Shown one piece after another: positions 49,817 to 61,620 of a stretch of 64,000 nucleotides of DNA. The translations under genes and the position numbers were made by a program. The stretch spans positions 1 through 64,000 of the forward strand of contig JAGTJL010000028.1 of the NCBI GenBank assembly GCA_020746875.1, written 5' to 3'. This stretch comes from Rhexocercosporidium sp. MPI-PUGE-AT-0058. Its lineage: Eukaryota > Ascomycota > Leotiomycetes > Helotiales. Every line of letters starts with the position of its first letter. Position 1 is the first letter of the stretch. Below the pieces are notes generated by a model that worked only from the letters and a program-made list of their open reading frames with translations, was not told the origin of the DNA and searched no databases.

Positions 49817-50612
49817 CTTGCGTGGTGGTTTGTTTGGGATTAGAGGTAGACGAAAAGTGGAAGGGGAAAGAAGCGGCGGTTGATATATGGCGAGGCCTAG
49901 CGCCAGGGTAGCCACCCAATCTATCCGATGCACTGATTGGACAACCAGTGTAGGCACACCAAGCTGATAGCCTTCTGATCCGAAGGCAGGTGAGTAGAGT
50001 TGACGGCAGCCGCCCAGAACGAGATACCAAAGGAGTCAAATAATTTTCACGCTATAGTAACCCAAGCCAAGATCTATTTGATCATTACATCCAAGTCTCG
50101 GGAGATCTTTGACCCAATTGCGAACATACCAGTCAGATCAGCCCAGGTAAACAAACACTCGCCTCAGCCTCACGGCCCGAGGCTAAGCGAAAGCCATAGT
50201 CATGCAGACTCGATAGCGAGGATACCCCAAAGATACAGTCAAACTCGCAACATGATGAGCTTGGTTTCTCTGTTTTGTCCACGAGCATCAGTAGACCATC
50301 AATGCCTCGTGGAGTAAGGATGCCTCGAGGTAAGTCCTCATCTTGAATCGCAATCTTTTCCAAGACCCAGGATCAGAAGCTGACTGTGCTTTCCATATAC
50401 AAGAATTATCGACTCGAAGGGTAGGGACAAGTTTCCTCCAGAGATTCCAGGAGACGAACGAAGATATCCGTGTTCCAATTGAAGGCCATGAAGAACATAT
50501 ACCTCCCTCAATTCGAAATCTTACTTCACTTCAAGAATCCACAATTCCGAGATCGACGACCGTACTCATACAGCTTTCGGACGAAGTGATATGACCTGCA
50601 AGTATCCCTCAG
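49817..50612. other. Intergenic, promoter of the 2EXR gene
   Basis: Holds the - strand promoter of the 2EXR gene. Several overlapping short frames on both strands have no recognisable content. Confidence 0.45.
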
Positions 50613-51284
50613 CTACGCGTCTGAAAATGGAGTTCGGCCCAAGAGCATGGCTTGATGTGTTTGATGGCGATCCCGAGCTTGAAAGCGCCAAGCGCGCCAC
50701 AACTCGAGACGACTGCTGTCCATATCTGTTTCCTCAAAGTCCCTCCCAAGTTCGTGGATCCTAGCTAGAGTTGCTTCGATTTCTACGCCCTGATCCTGAT
50801 GATGTAGGCACATGAAATCTGCTAGAAAAGCCTCGTTAATTTCCATAGACCTGGTTTCCCCAATTGCAATTGGCACAAAGATCCTGGGCAGGATGTCTGC
50901 CAGGCACGACTTACTACACACATTCAACGAAGATCTGCGACATTATAAGAGCTTGCAGAGATAGAGGTATCTTGTGACCAGTTGAACTTCGATTGCCACT
51001 ACCCAACTAGTCAGGTAGTCCTCGGCTGGACAACTGACATGCACCCGATTGATGCAGGAACAGCTCGATCTTGAAAGTTGTTGAAGTTTTCTGATATCGC
51101 CATCCATCACAAGGGTCTTTGATTTATTCGTTACTTCGGTCGATATGTCGGGTAATGGAGGGTTTGCACATAGTTTGCAAGTTTTTCCTGTCGTTCTGTG
51201 GTGGTACTTACACTTTTGGCAAACTCGTGTCGCAAGCAAGCAACGTAACACCACCCGTGCCACCATTCCAGTTGCTGAGATCAA
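50613..51284 (-). CDS. Possible Cys-rich gene or gene fragment, structure unresolved
   Basis: Two consecutive - strand frames (51284-50943 and 50927-50613) may be one gene. The first contains CQKCKYHHRTTGKTCKLC, two C-x2-C pairs as in a small zinc ribbon, and later CSCINRVHVSC. The second has ESR-poor helical content (LARIHELGRDFEETD). They lie in different frames, and a GTAAGT sits inside the zinc-ribbon-like segment, so introns or decay are both possible. I could not build a clean model. The function is unknown, and even reality as a gene is uncertain. Confidence 0.3.
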
Positions 51285-52379
51285 ACTTATAGGGCATGCT
51301 TATACATGAAGCACTATAAGAGAGCAGACCTCCTGTAACATGCGGGATGCTTGGAAGAGGAGCCACTTCGTGTCGGAGCAGTTTATTGCTTTACCATCTC
51401 CGTGGGACGATGATGCAAGGAGCTGAGGTATCATTCGCGCGCTTAACCCTCCTGCTTTCGAGGCGGTGATCTGGGCAGAGTCGAGAGGCTCTTGGGGAAG
51501 AGTTGTCAGATCGCAGGCTTGAGACAGGCACTTATTGTCCAGGTTGTTTTGATTCTTTAGTTGTCCTTCTCTGTATCAGTGAACAACATTTTACCGGTGG
51601 TGCTTCAGCCTTGTAGTTCTGTCTTAGATTAGGGCAGTAGAGTATTTTTGGATCGACCCCTCCATGAGAGAGCGGTCCTCTGGTCTGTAGGGTGAAATCA
51701 GCTTTAATCTTCGACAGTCATGTTGACGTTTGAAAGGAGGCAATAAACACTCACAAGAGGACACACATATCCTGAAAAGCACTGAAGCGTACCTCGTAGT
51801 CGACGTTGAAGGATTGCAATGCCGTTGTGTCTCGTTCAAAAGAGCTTGTGAACAACTCGAAGAGAGGTGCAGGAGGCGAGGTCGCGCTCGAAGCTAGTGA
51901 TGGGTGGCCTCAGGTTCGAGGTCTAAGCGACAGGCCCCCTGATTTGTTCACATCACGCGTCATGCACGTACAGCCTGGCTTCTGTATAGCTTTAATGGTG
52001 CTTTATTGCTTTGCTACTTATTTGCTACAGGATAAAGTTGCACATTTTCTGCAAGAGCTGGAGCAACTGTACTACGCATCCTACTTATTCCATCTCTTCT
52101 TGATTCCAGGGGGAACTCAATCGTTTTGGTCTATTTTGCTCTGCTCATGGAATACCAAGGCCGTAGAAAAATTGATGTATATTTTTTTATGTCGGTCCTA
52201 GAGCGAATATGTACTTTATACTGCTCATGTGAATATCTTGTCGTTCTTTTCGGAGGTAAGAGCTCCACACCTTTTGAGATTTCGAAAATCGTCAGTTGGC
52301 ATTGGACCCAGGATCATTCATCTGGGTCCAACATCCGGCAGCTAATTCGAACCTAATCAACTATCTCCTGGTCCAGTGA
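51285..52379. other. Intergenic, no confident gene
   Basis: Contains a 131-codon + strand frame (51806-52201) with no recognisable domain and an overlapping antisense frame. Neither is called. It also holds the 3' flank of the - strand 2EXR gene. Confidence 0.45.
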
Positions 52380-53249
52380 TCAATCCTCCAAGATCTCCAG
52401 CTTAGGTACCTCATACCCAGACCCCCCCTCGCCACCCTTCCCCTCCCTAAGCGCCTCCTCGATCTTCCCTTTACACCTCTCCAAACTCCCCTGAATACCC
52501 TCCAACATCCCCTTCAATCCATCCTCACTCATCCTCCCATCCCAGAACCCATCCCACAGCGCTCCCCTCAAACCCTTCACTTTCTCAAGACTCCTGAGAA
52601 CCCGTAAGAAGACTCTAAAAGTCGCATTATCCGGCCTCATAAGATACACAACCGGTACAGCAACCTTCTCCAGCTGTGCCCAAAAGTTTTGGAGGCGGTA
52701 ATGAGGCTCGCACATGAAAGCGGCGCTGAAATCATGATCCGAAAGAAGCGAAGGGAAATTATCGATATACAAAGTCTCCGCCCTCGCGACCCTAATCTTC
52801 CCCTTTCCATTCGGACCAGAAGGTAACGTAATCCCATACCTCTCCATATAAAACGCCCTGGTCTCTTGACACACACCCAACAACGCCACCATCCTCTCCC
52901 TCTTCAACCCAGCAGCTATCTCGCCATGTCCAGGCTCTGGTTGAAACGCACCGTCGATGCTGGGTTTGTGACCGGTGGTTGAGATACTGGATGTGATGTA
53001 AAGACCGAATGAGGCGTCGGAGAGGAGGACTTGTGCTTTTACGCGGAGGACGGTTGGGGGTGGGAAGGTGTGGGTGAGGATTTTGAGGCGGAGTTCGGAG
53101 GGGAGGAGAGGATACAGGGAGAACGTTTGTAGGGTTCCTGAGGAGGAGGCGGTGATTGTGTTTTGTTGTTGGGGAGAACTTGAGCCTGGGGTGATTTGAA
53201 AAAGACTGAGATTGTTGAGCGTGCCGGTGAGGAGGTCCGTTGGGTCCAT
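52380..53249 (-). CDS. 2EXR-domain protein, single exon, 289 aa
   Basis: The start ATG at 53249 gives 289 residues without introns. A low-complexity Ser/Gln/Thr N-terminus (about 20-40) precedes the 2EXR signature LQTFSLYPLLPSELRLKIL (about 40-58) and TFPPPTVLRV. The domain continues to VALLGVCQETRAFYMERYGI (about 121-140), the typical second block of the family. The C-terminal third is helical with a Gly/Lys/Glu-rich end. It is clearly the same superfamily as the tandem pair at 46.7-49.8 kb but is divergent and intronless, so not a recent duplicate of them. Probably intracellular; function unknown. Confidence 0.88.
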   Translation of the reverse strand: MDPTDLLTGTLNNLSLFQITPGSSSPQQQNTITASSSGTLQTFSLYPLLPSELRLKILTHTFPPPTVLRVKAQVLLSDASFGLYITSSISTTGHKPSIDGAFQPEPGHGEIAAGLKRERMVALLGVCQETRAFYMERYGITLPSGPNGKGKIRVARAETLYIDNFPSLLSDHDFSAAFMCEPHYRLQNFWAQLEKVAVPVVYLMRPDNATFRVFLRVLRSLEKVKGLRGALWDGFWDGRMSEDGLKGMLEGIQGSLERCKGKIEEALREGKGGEGGSGYEVPKLEILED

Positions 53250-55664
53250 TGCGGGGATTGCGAGGTGCGAGGTGTTTGGGCTTAAGGATTATGGATACTG
53301 AGGAGATCTAGGTTGATCAGTGATTCCAGGTTGATTGCGATACTTTTGACGGTTGTGAGAAGAAGAATACGAGGGTCGGACGATGTTGATATATTTCTCG
53401 GTTACCTAGCGCAGGCAACAACATAAGGCGAAAATTAGTGGAGTTCTGATCGGCTCAGGGTCGGACCAAGTTCCCAAATCATCTCAGCAAAGTCAATTGT
53501 CCACGTTCTTTCTTCAGACGCACAAATGCGTGTTTCTCCTTGGGACTGATCGTCCAATTTTCAACGGGGACTCCCCTGCCCCTAATGTCTGTCACGTGGG
53601 ACTTGACTTGGCGCGGTGAAATTCTGGAGCGATGCTCATGTTCTTCTTTCAGTTCCGCCTCTTTGTTTTCAGTATACATGACTACCAGGGTGATAATTCC
53701 ATATCAGAGAACGGACTTTTCCAGCTGGATGAAGGATCTGCAAGCCTGACTTCGTTCCGGCGCAAGCGCTGTTCGACATTGCGACGCAACCACGATGTTG
53801 ACTCGTCTTTCCGTTCCGTCCAAACTTTATCAGTATTTGAGATAGCAGTCACAGTTGGCGAACCCTAATCCCTTCTGCTGCTGGAGCAGTGACTATTGTT
53901 CCCCCAGGAATATCAAATTCGTGGTCACGTGATATACACATGACACAAACCTCAGCGGAGCTCCTCTTTCCCTGCAAGGCTGCTGCCATCCCGATCCAGC
54001 ACCTGCAGCATCCCGTCCTCATGCATTCAGCTACACGCCAAGCGGTGTATGTTCTCTCCGTCCTGAAGCAGCAAGAGGGGAACCCTGACCTTGCTCTCTG
54101 CCCTCTCTTCTCCAGATAATTTGATTACCAAGATATCAATCAGGGTTCTGCATAAAACTACAAACGCGTGGCGTCCGCCATCTCTCAGTTTTAGAACAGC
54201 ACGGCACAGCTTGCCTTCTTGAGCAGGATGTATGATGGGTAGCTATTATGCACGCTCTGTCGTGCTCTGTCGTGCTCTGTCGCGCTCCTACATTTAATGC
54301 AGTCATCTCTCCTCCGTTGTCAGTTCTCAGATCAGCTTGATATAAGTCTATTGGAAGCCCCCTCGTGGCTTTGGCCTGGAATGCAGTCTACACAGTCAGG
54401 CTGGCATCTATTCGGGATTTCGAGTAGGCACTTGCACTTCGGGCCCAGGCTGTGGGTGTGATGCCGATGCGAGAGCCCCCCACCAACAGACAAATCAAAT
54501 GCATAAATACCAATCCTGAACGGGAGCGGAAGCTCGCTATCCAGTTACAAGAAGGGCACTGGCTTCCCGAACATTAGGCAAGCCAATAGGGAGAGGGGAG
54601 CAAGGCTGAGATATGCCTAGGTTGGCTATGTTAATCGATTATTGCGTGGATGGGAGCCGCAGCATCAGCTGGGATGATGGATGCAGTGGATTGATCCTCC
54701 TGCAGTGAAAGAGGCTTGAGACTTCTTGGAAGGAACGATAGTGGAGAGAGGGGTTTAAGTATAGATATAACGGACGGCTACTTGCTTGCTTTCTTTTAAG
54801 CTTGAAGTTCGGATGCTCCATTGCTTTTGTTTTCGATCTACCACTTTGACTTAGAGATGTCTGGAACCTGGAACTCATGACGGCCAACTTCTCTTCCCCA
54901 TACTCGTACCCGCCTGTACACAGGAACTTCCTCTCGCCTATGGATGCCTTTGATCGGCCTGTACGGTGTTGGAGCCACGGGAACAATACTGATGGATATC
55001 GGAATGAATTCGTTCCAATGATAACTTCTAGGTATGATTACTGTTCCATTTTGTTATCTTCATTTCCGTTTGCGTATCCTCCTATCTATCGTTCTGTTGT
55101 TCATTCATCGGGTATGTTTTCCCAAACGTTGAGATGCTATTTATGTTCTAGCTTTACATGCTTCGAGCCTTCAAGCTTCATTGCTGTCCTCGCTAGTGGC
55201 CTACAGCACTCCCTTTTGCACCCTTCAAACCAAGTTTATTGAGTCTATTTTGCCTGCTGTTCATTCCAGATACACTGCTGTGTTTTAACTGTCATCATCT
55301 GATTTTATGAGCCCCTTGCACATCTCTCCGACGTGTCATCTCCCCTCTGCATGGCATCTTCATGGCAGGCAGTCAGCCCCACGCTATGGACCGTGCAGAC
55401 GGGTGATTTTCATGCTTTGCCCCCCAAACACACCAAAAGTCTCCTAGCCGCTGCTCACTGGGACCCGCCCTCATCTAATTTCCACTACGTCCCAACTCGA
55501 TGCGCTCAAGCTTGTGCGCGATGCACCCTGGGATGCGCCTCCTCTTATCCCGAAGTGGCATGGCGATGCACCTTCAGGTCTCCCGCAAAGGGGCCTGTAG
55601 TCATGACAGACTCGCTATTAAGATGAACAAGGTCTAGACTGACGCAATGATGTGCTACAAACAG
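53250..55664. promoter_or_regulatory. Divergent upstream region between the 2EXR and F-box genes
   Basis: About 2.4 kb between divergent genes. It includes a 10-bp tandem (see 54251). Short + strand frames (53.5-54.1, 54.88-55.24 and 55.33-55.63 kb) look like chance or upstream ORFs in a long leader. The acceptor ACAAACAG at 55657-55664 implies that an upstream exon of the F-box gene lies here, but its donor could not be fixed. Confidence 0.45.
54251..54288. repeat. 10-bp tandem repeat
   Basis: Three and a half copies of CGTGCTCTGT with minor variation. Confidence 0.8.
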
Positions 55665-58320
55665 GTCCTGCCCTTCGGAGACGAGCTCGAATTCTCTTCC
55701 GACGAAAACAACGACAGAGATAAGACCAGCTGTTTGTGTTCCAACTCAAACGCGGGATATTTGGGCTGAGGGCTTGGAAGAGAAGGATTGTGTGCCGGAG
55801 AAGAGAAAGCAGCAGTTAACTGAACCACTTCGCGGCGGGGAGAAGATACATCAGCAGACAGCGTATCAACAAAGTCGAGAGAACCCAAGGCTTGGACAGG
55901 ATCGTGGGCAAGCAGGGCAGAGGAGGTTCAGTGAACAGGATATCAAGACACGTCTTGCACGCGCCTCCCTTCCCTCGGCCCAGAAGCACAGAACAACCGT
56001 GTCGTATCCTATATACTCCCCTAGTGCTCTTTCAAGGGGTTCGACACCTCCTTACCTCCCTTGGGGATTACCGCCGAATATGGATCCTCCTCGATTATAC
56101 TCACGATCTCCCTCTGCTTCCAGCAACTCAATTACTTCCCGATCCAGCTTCGAATCGAGACACAAGAGTCCCTTGAGTATTAGCTCTTCAATAGACTACG
56201 AGTCGAGTCGCACAAGCGAAGACTCTTCGTACTCCGAGTCCAAGTCCAGCAAGGATGGCTTCCTCGCGACCAAATCTACAATCCCGCCGACTGCTTTCCA
56301 TGGGAAACGACTTGTGAATGAGTCTCTGCCAATGCACTTGCGGTATGGAGCAGGCGGAGGAGGAAGACAACAAACAACTTTGTTACCCCCACAGAGGGTT
56401 GGAATGGGACCAAAGAATACAACAATATCAGGCAGGGCATATATTGTGCGTGGAGAAGGATTCAAGAAGCTACCAGAGGAAATTCTACTTGTGATTTTAG
56501 CAGAGCTGAAGAAGTCACATCTGGACGCTGGAAGCTTGAGCTGCTCAACTTGTTACATGCGAGATTTGATCAATCTGGGATTGAGCTGCAAGAAGTGGTG
56601 GGGGGCCGCGAGGTGTGCATTGTATGAGGATATCCAACTTATCGGATGCGACTCGGTCATCCAGACCAAGAAGAAGTTTAAATTAAAATTCGGGACAAGG
56701 CTGAGGCTGCTGAGGAGAACCCTTCGGACTCGACCAGACCTGGCAGAGTATGTCAAAGCATTGAAGGTCCCAGCTATGCCGGAAGTTGCGAAGAGGAAGA
56801 AGGAACAGGATGAATACCTGGAATTAGTGGCCTCCTTAATCATGGCGTGTCCCAATCTGGAACGACTTCCTGGATTTTACCCGACATACAATCACGAATT
56901 CTCCAGATTTGTTCACGCACTTTCGACGAGGAGGAAGCTCACGGAGAGGATCTGGATCATCAATCCAAGTCCATTCCAGAGACAACGTCGATTCAACCTT
57001 TCGGCAGATGCGGAGTATCTCACGCCGGTTCTGGCACCTAGTTCACTGCTTCCGGAGGAGTGCATCGACTTCATGATCCACCACTCCAATTGGGCATATC
57101 TGAAGACCTTGTTCTTTCATTGCAACCCAGGTGGCACCATTGATTCGCCGTTGTTCACGGATATCTTTAATTCGCTACCTTCGCTCGAGAACCTTCATGT
57201 CTCCTCTTTTCCAGCGACAGCTTTCAACGATGAGACACTGCTGTTATTACCACCCCTGAAGTCACTGCGACTTGACAATCTTCCAGGCATTACAGCCAAC
57301 GGTCTATCGAGCTATGGGTCCCCCTCCAGGACTGACGCCTTGACTTCACTGTCACTCATTGGACTTCCTCTACTATCATTGCCCGTCCTGACACGACTCT
57401 TCTCCCATCTCAAATCACTTACTCATTTCACTATCTCGCAAGCTCCATCGCCATCCCTGCCTCGCGGAATTGAGATATATCTCCATCCTTACCTCGCATC
57501 CCCAACGCTGCAATACCTCCACTGGGAAATTACGAACCCAGATGATGACCGAGCCACCGAAATCCTCGCGAAAGCTATATTCTTTAACGGCTTCCCCTCT
57601 CTCCGCACTATTCGCGCACCGACAGATCACGACGGCATTCTACAACGTCTGTGCAAGCCTCGTGAGCGAATCGAGCTCCCTGCAGACCGCTACAGGAACA
57701 TGAGCTTAGCCAGTATTCCACACCCACAAAGCGCGCCGAGTCTCCCATCCCCAACACGAACTACTTTCTCAGCTGGGCACCACAGCCATACCAGCTCCAT
57801 CAATTCCTCTTTCGCCAAATCCCCCACACGCTCTGCCTTCTCTCTCAATCTCGATAAGAAATCCTCGCATTCTTCTCAATACTCGTCCAATGAGCTCGCA
57901 GAACCGGACAGGGCACAAGGCATGAGTCTCGCGTCAGCACGGCGAATGGCACAGCACCGTATCGATGCTGCAGTCAACCAACCACGCTTCCACATCATTC
58001 TCTGGGACGAGCACGGACAATTCGTCGAGAAACAAGGCGTCGCGGGCTTCTTGGGGAGGATCCAGAGTAAGATCTTCTACACGCTCAAACCGGATGTCGA
58101 AGGGTCGGATGAAGCGATTGTGAATATTGAGGGACCAGGTGGCTTACTTGATATGAGTGAGGAAGCGGCTGTGAGGGATGGCTGTACGGGCAGTTGGAAT
58201 CTAGATACGAGCAATGGGAGTGTAGGTGTAAATGGTCGGAAGAGCAAGAAGGATAGGGAGAGGTGGTGGCATACTGAACGGGGGAGATGGAGGGAGGTGC
58301 CTTTGATGAAGTTCTTCTAG
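55665..58320 (+). CDS. F-box protein with leucine-rich repeats (5' end uncertain)
   Basis: The frame is open from 55650 to the stop at 58318-58320. It lacks an ATG before 56082, yet the earlier residues read like protein. Translation probably starts in an upstream exon that joins at the acceptor ending 55664. Counting from a TTG at 55774 there are 848 residues. A Ser/Pro/Arg-rich disordered N-terminus (to about 220) is followed by an F-box (about 227-285, GFKKLPEEILLVILAELKKS then LGLSCKKWWGAARCALYEDI). A leucine-rich region follows (about 430-620, with SLENLHVSSF, LKSLRLDNL and LTSLSLIGL). A Ser-rich linker and a conserved-looking C-terminus with a Trp/Arg-rich end (RWWHTERGRWREVP) close the protein. 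F-box proteins act as substrate receptors of SCF ubiquitin ligases through Skp1; the target is unknown. Confidence 0.85.
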
Positions 58321-59499
58321 TCTGTACCAACCAGTCCGTACGTGCTCGGAATTCTAGCCATATATGGATATCGAGCTTCGCATGTAGCTAAATCTGAGAA
58401 CGGAGATGTAAAATGGCCACCAGAGCTCAGCAAATCTTGATATACATTTTCTCAACCAATAGTCATTGTAATATAATTCACCCCCAACGCCCCAGTGCCA
58501 CTCAATAGGTCCATCATGTTGAATTATGCTACCTGCCGTCTTGTTGCTGCAAGCAAATGCAATCGTCGTAGACCGGGTTGACCGCTCATCCCATGGCTGC
58601 AAACGAACATCCAAACGGGCGGGAGTAGCTAAGCGAGGTTTTGCCCAACCCATCCATTTTCCGCTCCTTTCAAATAAAGCTGAACTCATCTTCAGATCTC
58701 GCAGGCGAACAATCCCCCGTTCTCACTTACTGCCCGCAATCGAAAACCGAGCCCGGGCAGTATTTTGTTGCGGTGCGAAGCCGTGCACGACCCGTTTGTT
58801 TTGTTTGCGGTGCGTGGGTGCGTGACTTTTTTGTTGTTGTTGCTGTTTGCTTGTTTACTGATATGTCTTTAAGTCGCGCATTACTTTGATTTTCTTTCAA
58901 AACTGTCTCTACTTTAAGGTTTCATGCTCTTTGGCGCATTACTTGCTGCTGCAGGTATAATCAAGCCGGTTGGGGTCGAAAAGACAGGTAAAAATACGAG
59001 CGAGAAGGAAAAGACAACAACAGCTGCGCGAAATTGTTCTGGAATCGCAACGAGATCGGAGCTTGATAATAGATCAGACTCGGAGACTGGGCTTGTCTTT
59101 GTTCTTACTGCTGACCTCTCTGCGACTCCTTTTCTAGGCACCTGGACGCTGTAAGAAGAGGAACGTGAACTCGTGTCGGCCACTATCTTCACCTCCACCC
59201 TCATTTTCACCTTTGCCAATTCGAGATTCACTACTCCAGTCTGCTTTTATCGCTTGTCCTTCTTTTATTTCGACGAGCTAGTCTGCTAGCCTAATTCCTT
59301 TCGAATTCAGGCAGACAAAAGAACTGAAGCTAGAGGCAGAACAACTCGACCTCTGTTCTCGAATTCTTCTTCCACCTCCACAAAACACCACTATCTTCTC
59401 GTAACCTCACTACTTCTCCTCTCACACCGCGCAATCGCAATTGCACTTCCCCTTCTGCTTCTTCGAACTCTACTTTAACAAAGCAAGAAAACAGCAACG
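58321..59499. promoter_or_regulatory. Promoter and leader of the small secreted protein gene
   Basis: Short frames on both strands lack support. The last 150 bp are very pyrimidine-rich (CTTCTTCCACCTCC type), typical of a transcription start and 5' leader in filamentous fungi. Confidence 0.45.
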
Positions 59500-60318
59500 A
59501 TGAAGTCCTCCTCAGTTATTCGAATGGGTGTTGCAGTCCTCCTCACCTTCACCTGCCATCTGTCGATCTGTACCGGCGATATGACACCTGTTCCAGCCCG
59601 TCTTGGAAATGACAAAAGCCTTGAGAAGCACAAGCTCCCGATGTCTCCCTCCTCCACCCCAGGTCTAGCATCTACTTCCACTTCTATCTCATCGTCCGCC
59701 TATGCTACCTCGGTCACCATCAAGATAGTTGCTGCCACCTCTTCCGTTACCGCCAACAGCCAGACCCTCGCAAAGAAGCTCTCCGAGAAGGCTATCGAGC
59801 TCTTCACCCTCCAAAACGAATTCTCCGCCAAGATGACAGCCCACCACACCTTCCTAGGCGAGAAATTGGCTTTCGTCAATGCCACTCTTCAGGAGATCGC
59901 TACTACCATCACTGTTGCGCAGTCCGGAACTCACTTTCGAGGCGAAGGAAGAGCAAAGGATGCGGATTTCCTCCAGAAGATACTCTTCTCCGAAAACGGT
60001 ACCCCCGACTTAGAGCAGCTACTTGACTATCTCAAGACCACCGCAGGCGACAATCAACAGCTCAACTTCCCAGCTCTCATGAAATCAGTCAAGGATATCG
60101 TTGAGGCTGTGAAGGACATTGAGAGGGAGATGATTGTTTGGGAGCATTATGTTCGGGAGGTTGAGGGTAGAGTTGAAGAGCTCGTAAAGGATGTTGAGGT
60201 TAAGATGGAGGTTGCGGGTGAGAGTGAGGACGACGATGAAGATAGGACGGGCTGGAGTGGTTTGAGGTTCGTCCCCCGTCAACATACTCTTCTTTGCACT
60301 TCACAGTTCTTGTCTTGA
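59500..60318 (+). CDS. Small secreted coiled-coil protein, 272 aa
   Basis: The ATG at 59500 gives a clean signal peptide (about 1-26, hydrophobic VAVLLTFTCHLSICTG). A Ser/Thr-rich stretch (about 49-85) is likely O-glycosylated. Two helical, coiled-coil-like regions follow (about 86-135 and 190-235, for example VEAVKDIEREMIVWEHYVRE). N-glycosylation sequons lie at Asn127 and Asn166, and an acidic stretch at 240-249. The last 20 residues after GWSG look unlike the rest, and a GTTCGT follows GGTTTGAG, so an unrecognised 3' intron is possible. Family not recognised; it could be a wall-associated or secreted protein. Confidence 0.75.
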   Translation: MKSSSVIRMGVAVLLTFTCHLSICTGDMTPVPARLGNDKSLEKHKLPMSPSSTPGLASTSTSISSSAYATSVTIKIVAATSSVTANSQTLAKKLSEKAIELFTLQNEFSAKMTAHHTFLGEKLAFVNATLQEIATTITVAQSGTHFRGEGRAKDADFLQKILFSENGTPDLEQLLDYLKTTAGDNQQLNFPALMKSVKDIVEAVKDIEREMIVWEHYVREVEGRVEELVKDVEVKMEVAGESEDDDEDRTGWSGLRFVPRQHTLLCTSQFLS

Positions 60319-61620
60319 TTCACGCCTTCCATTTCTACATCCCTCGCCTGCTCTCCTCACCAGAGAAAGTCTAGAAAGAAAGAAAGAGCTAACAATTTTA
60401 CGTGCTAGATCGCAGAGAAGCTCCTGATTCAATCTGATCTCGAGCAAACTGGAAGTTCTGTAGACGTCTACCTCCGCCAATGGACTTCTGCATCTGCAAA
60501 CCGATCTGCCTACCTACAACACCATCTCAACACTATACGCGCACTTGACCACACCTTGCAATACTTTCAACGGGCTGCAAAAATGCACATGTTACATCTA
60601 CACCCCCTCTCCCTACCTCGCACCTAGGGACGCGGACGACCACGAGCGCGATACGAACGATACGATCTGATACGCATTGTCACCTTTTCAGCATGGTTGT
60701 GTTTTCCGGCCTTTATTTGCTTTTCTCCTTTATTTCTTTCTTTCTTGCTTTCTAGCTTGTCTGCTTGTCTACGATATTTTGGAACCTACCATACGATACG
60801 ATGGATGCATAAATTGATGATACTGGGGTTGAAGGGGACGACAAAGAAGACCTAAGTGCTCGCTCGAGCTGCGTCTGTATCCCATACAGAGAACGAGAAC
60901 GAGTGCTGATTCTCTGGCTATGATGCTCGAGGAGTGGAAAGGTATGGAGTGTATCAGAGGTGCTGGATGAGAGGATGATGGGGGGTGTGAAGGGAGGAAA
61001 TGGATGGATGAGAATTTGAGACGGGGATTGAGAGCGCGTTTGTAATTACGTCTTTTGCTTTGAATGCAATTTGTGCATACACCGCAGACTTCCCCTCACC
61101 TGCTTGCTGAAGCTGTTGTGAAGTGACACTTAAACAAATAGGTAATCCCCGCTCTTGGACCTTCTAACTCAAGGTGAGGAGACTTTTCAAATGTTTAGGA
61201 CAGTTTGGGACCGTTTAACGGTTTTGCGGACAATTGATGTCTCAAGGAACACAGAGGTATTGTGCTGCATCTATGTTCTTGTCTCTCTAGTCACAGTCTA
61301 TCTAGGAGAGTAAGTCAATTTACTTGAGATCAAGGCCGCGCCTTCAAGGTCCGCTCAACTCATCTCTCTGATCCAATGGCTGCTTCGCTCGAAAATTGAC
61401 GAAGCTGCCCGAATAGAGATTTGTAGAACTACTTGGCCAAGGCGCCGTTTCACCTAGTCACTAAAATGAACGTCGTTGTATTTAACCAGCAAGATTGGAA
61501 GATATTTTTCGAAAATGGTAAATCAAAAGCCGTGCATTTATTGGGTATCTAAGCCGAGAAAAGAGAAACGTCCTGATCATACATCCATCCTATCATGTAC
61601 ACATCACATCACGTCACATC
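60319..61620. other. Intergenic, 3' flanks, no gene seen
   Basis: Contains short microsatellite-like tracts: AAAGAAAGAAAGAG near 60378, GATACGA repeats around 60650 and 60790, and a CTTT-rich run near 60725. No credible ORF. Confidence 0.5.

Noticed and set aside
51806..52201. 131-codon + strand ORF
   Set aside because: No domain, no splice structure, and an overlapping antisense frame of similar quality.
55333..55626. 97-codon + strand ORF before the F-box gene
   Set aside because: Reading it as exon 1 needs a poor donor (GTAGTC). It is more likely leader or a chance frame.
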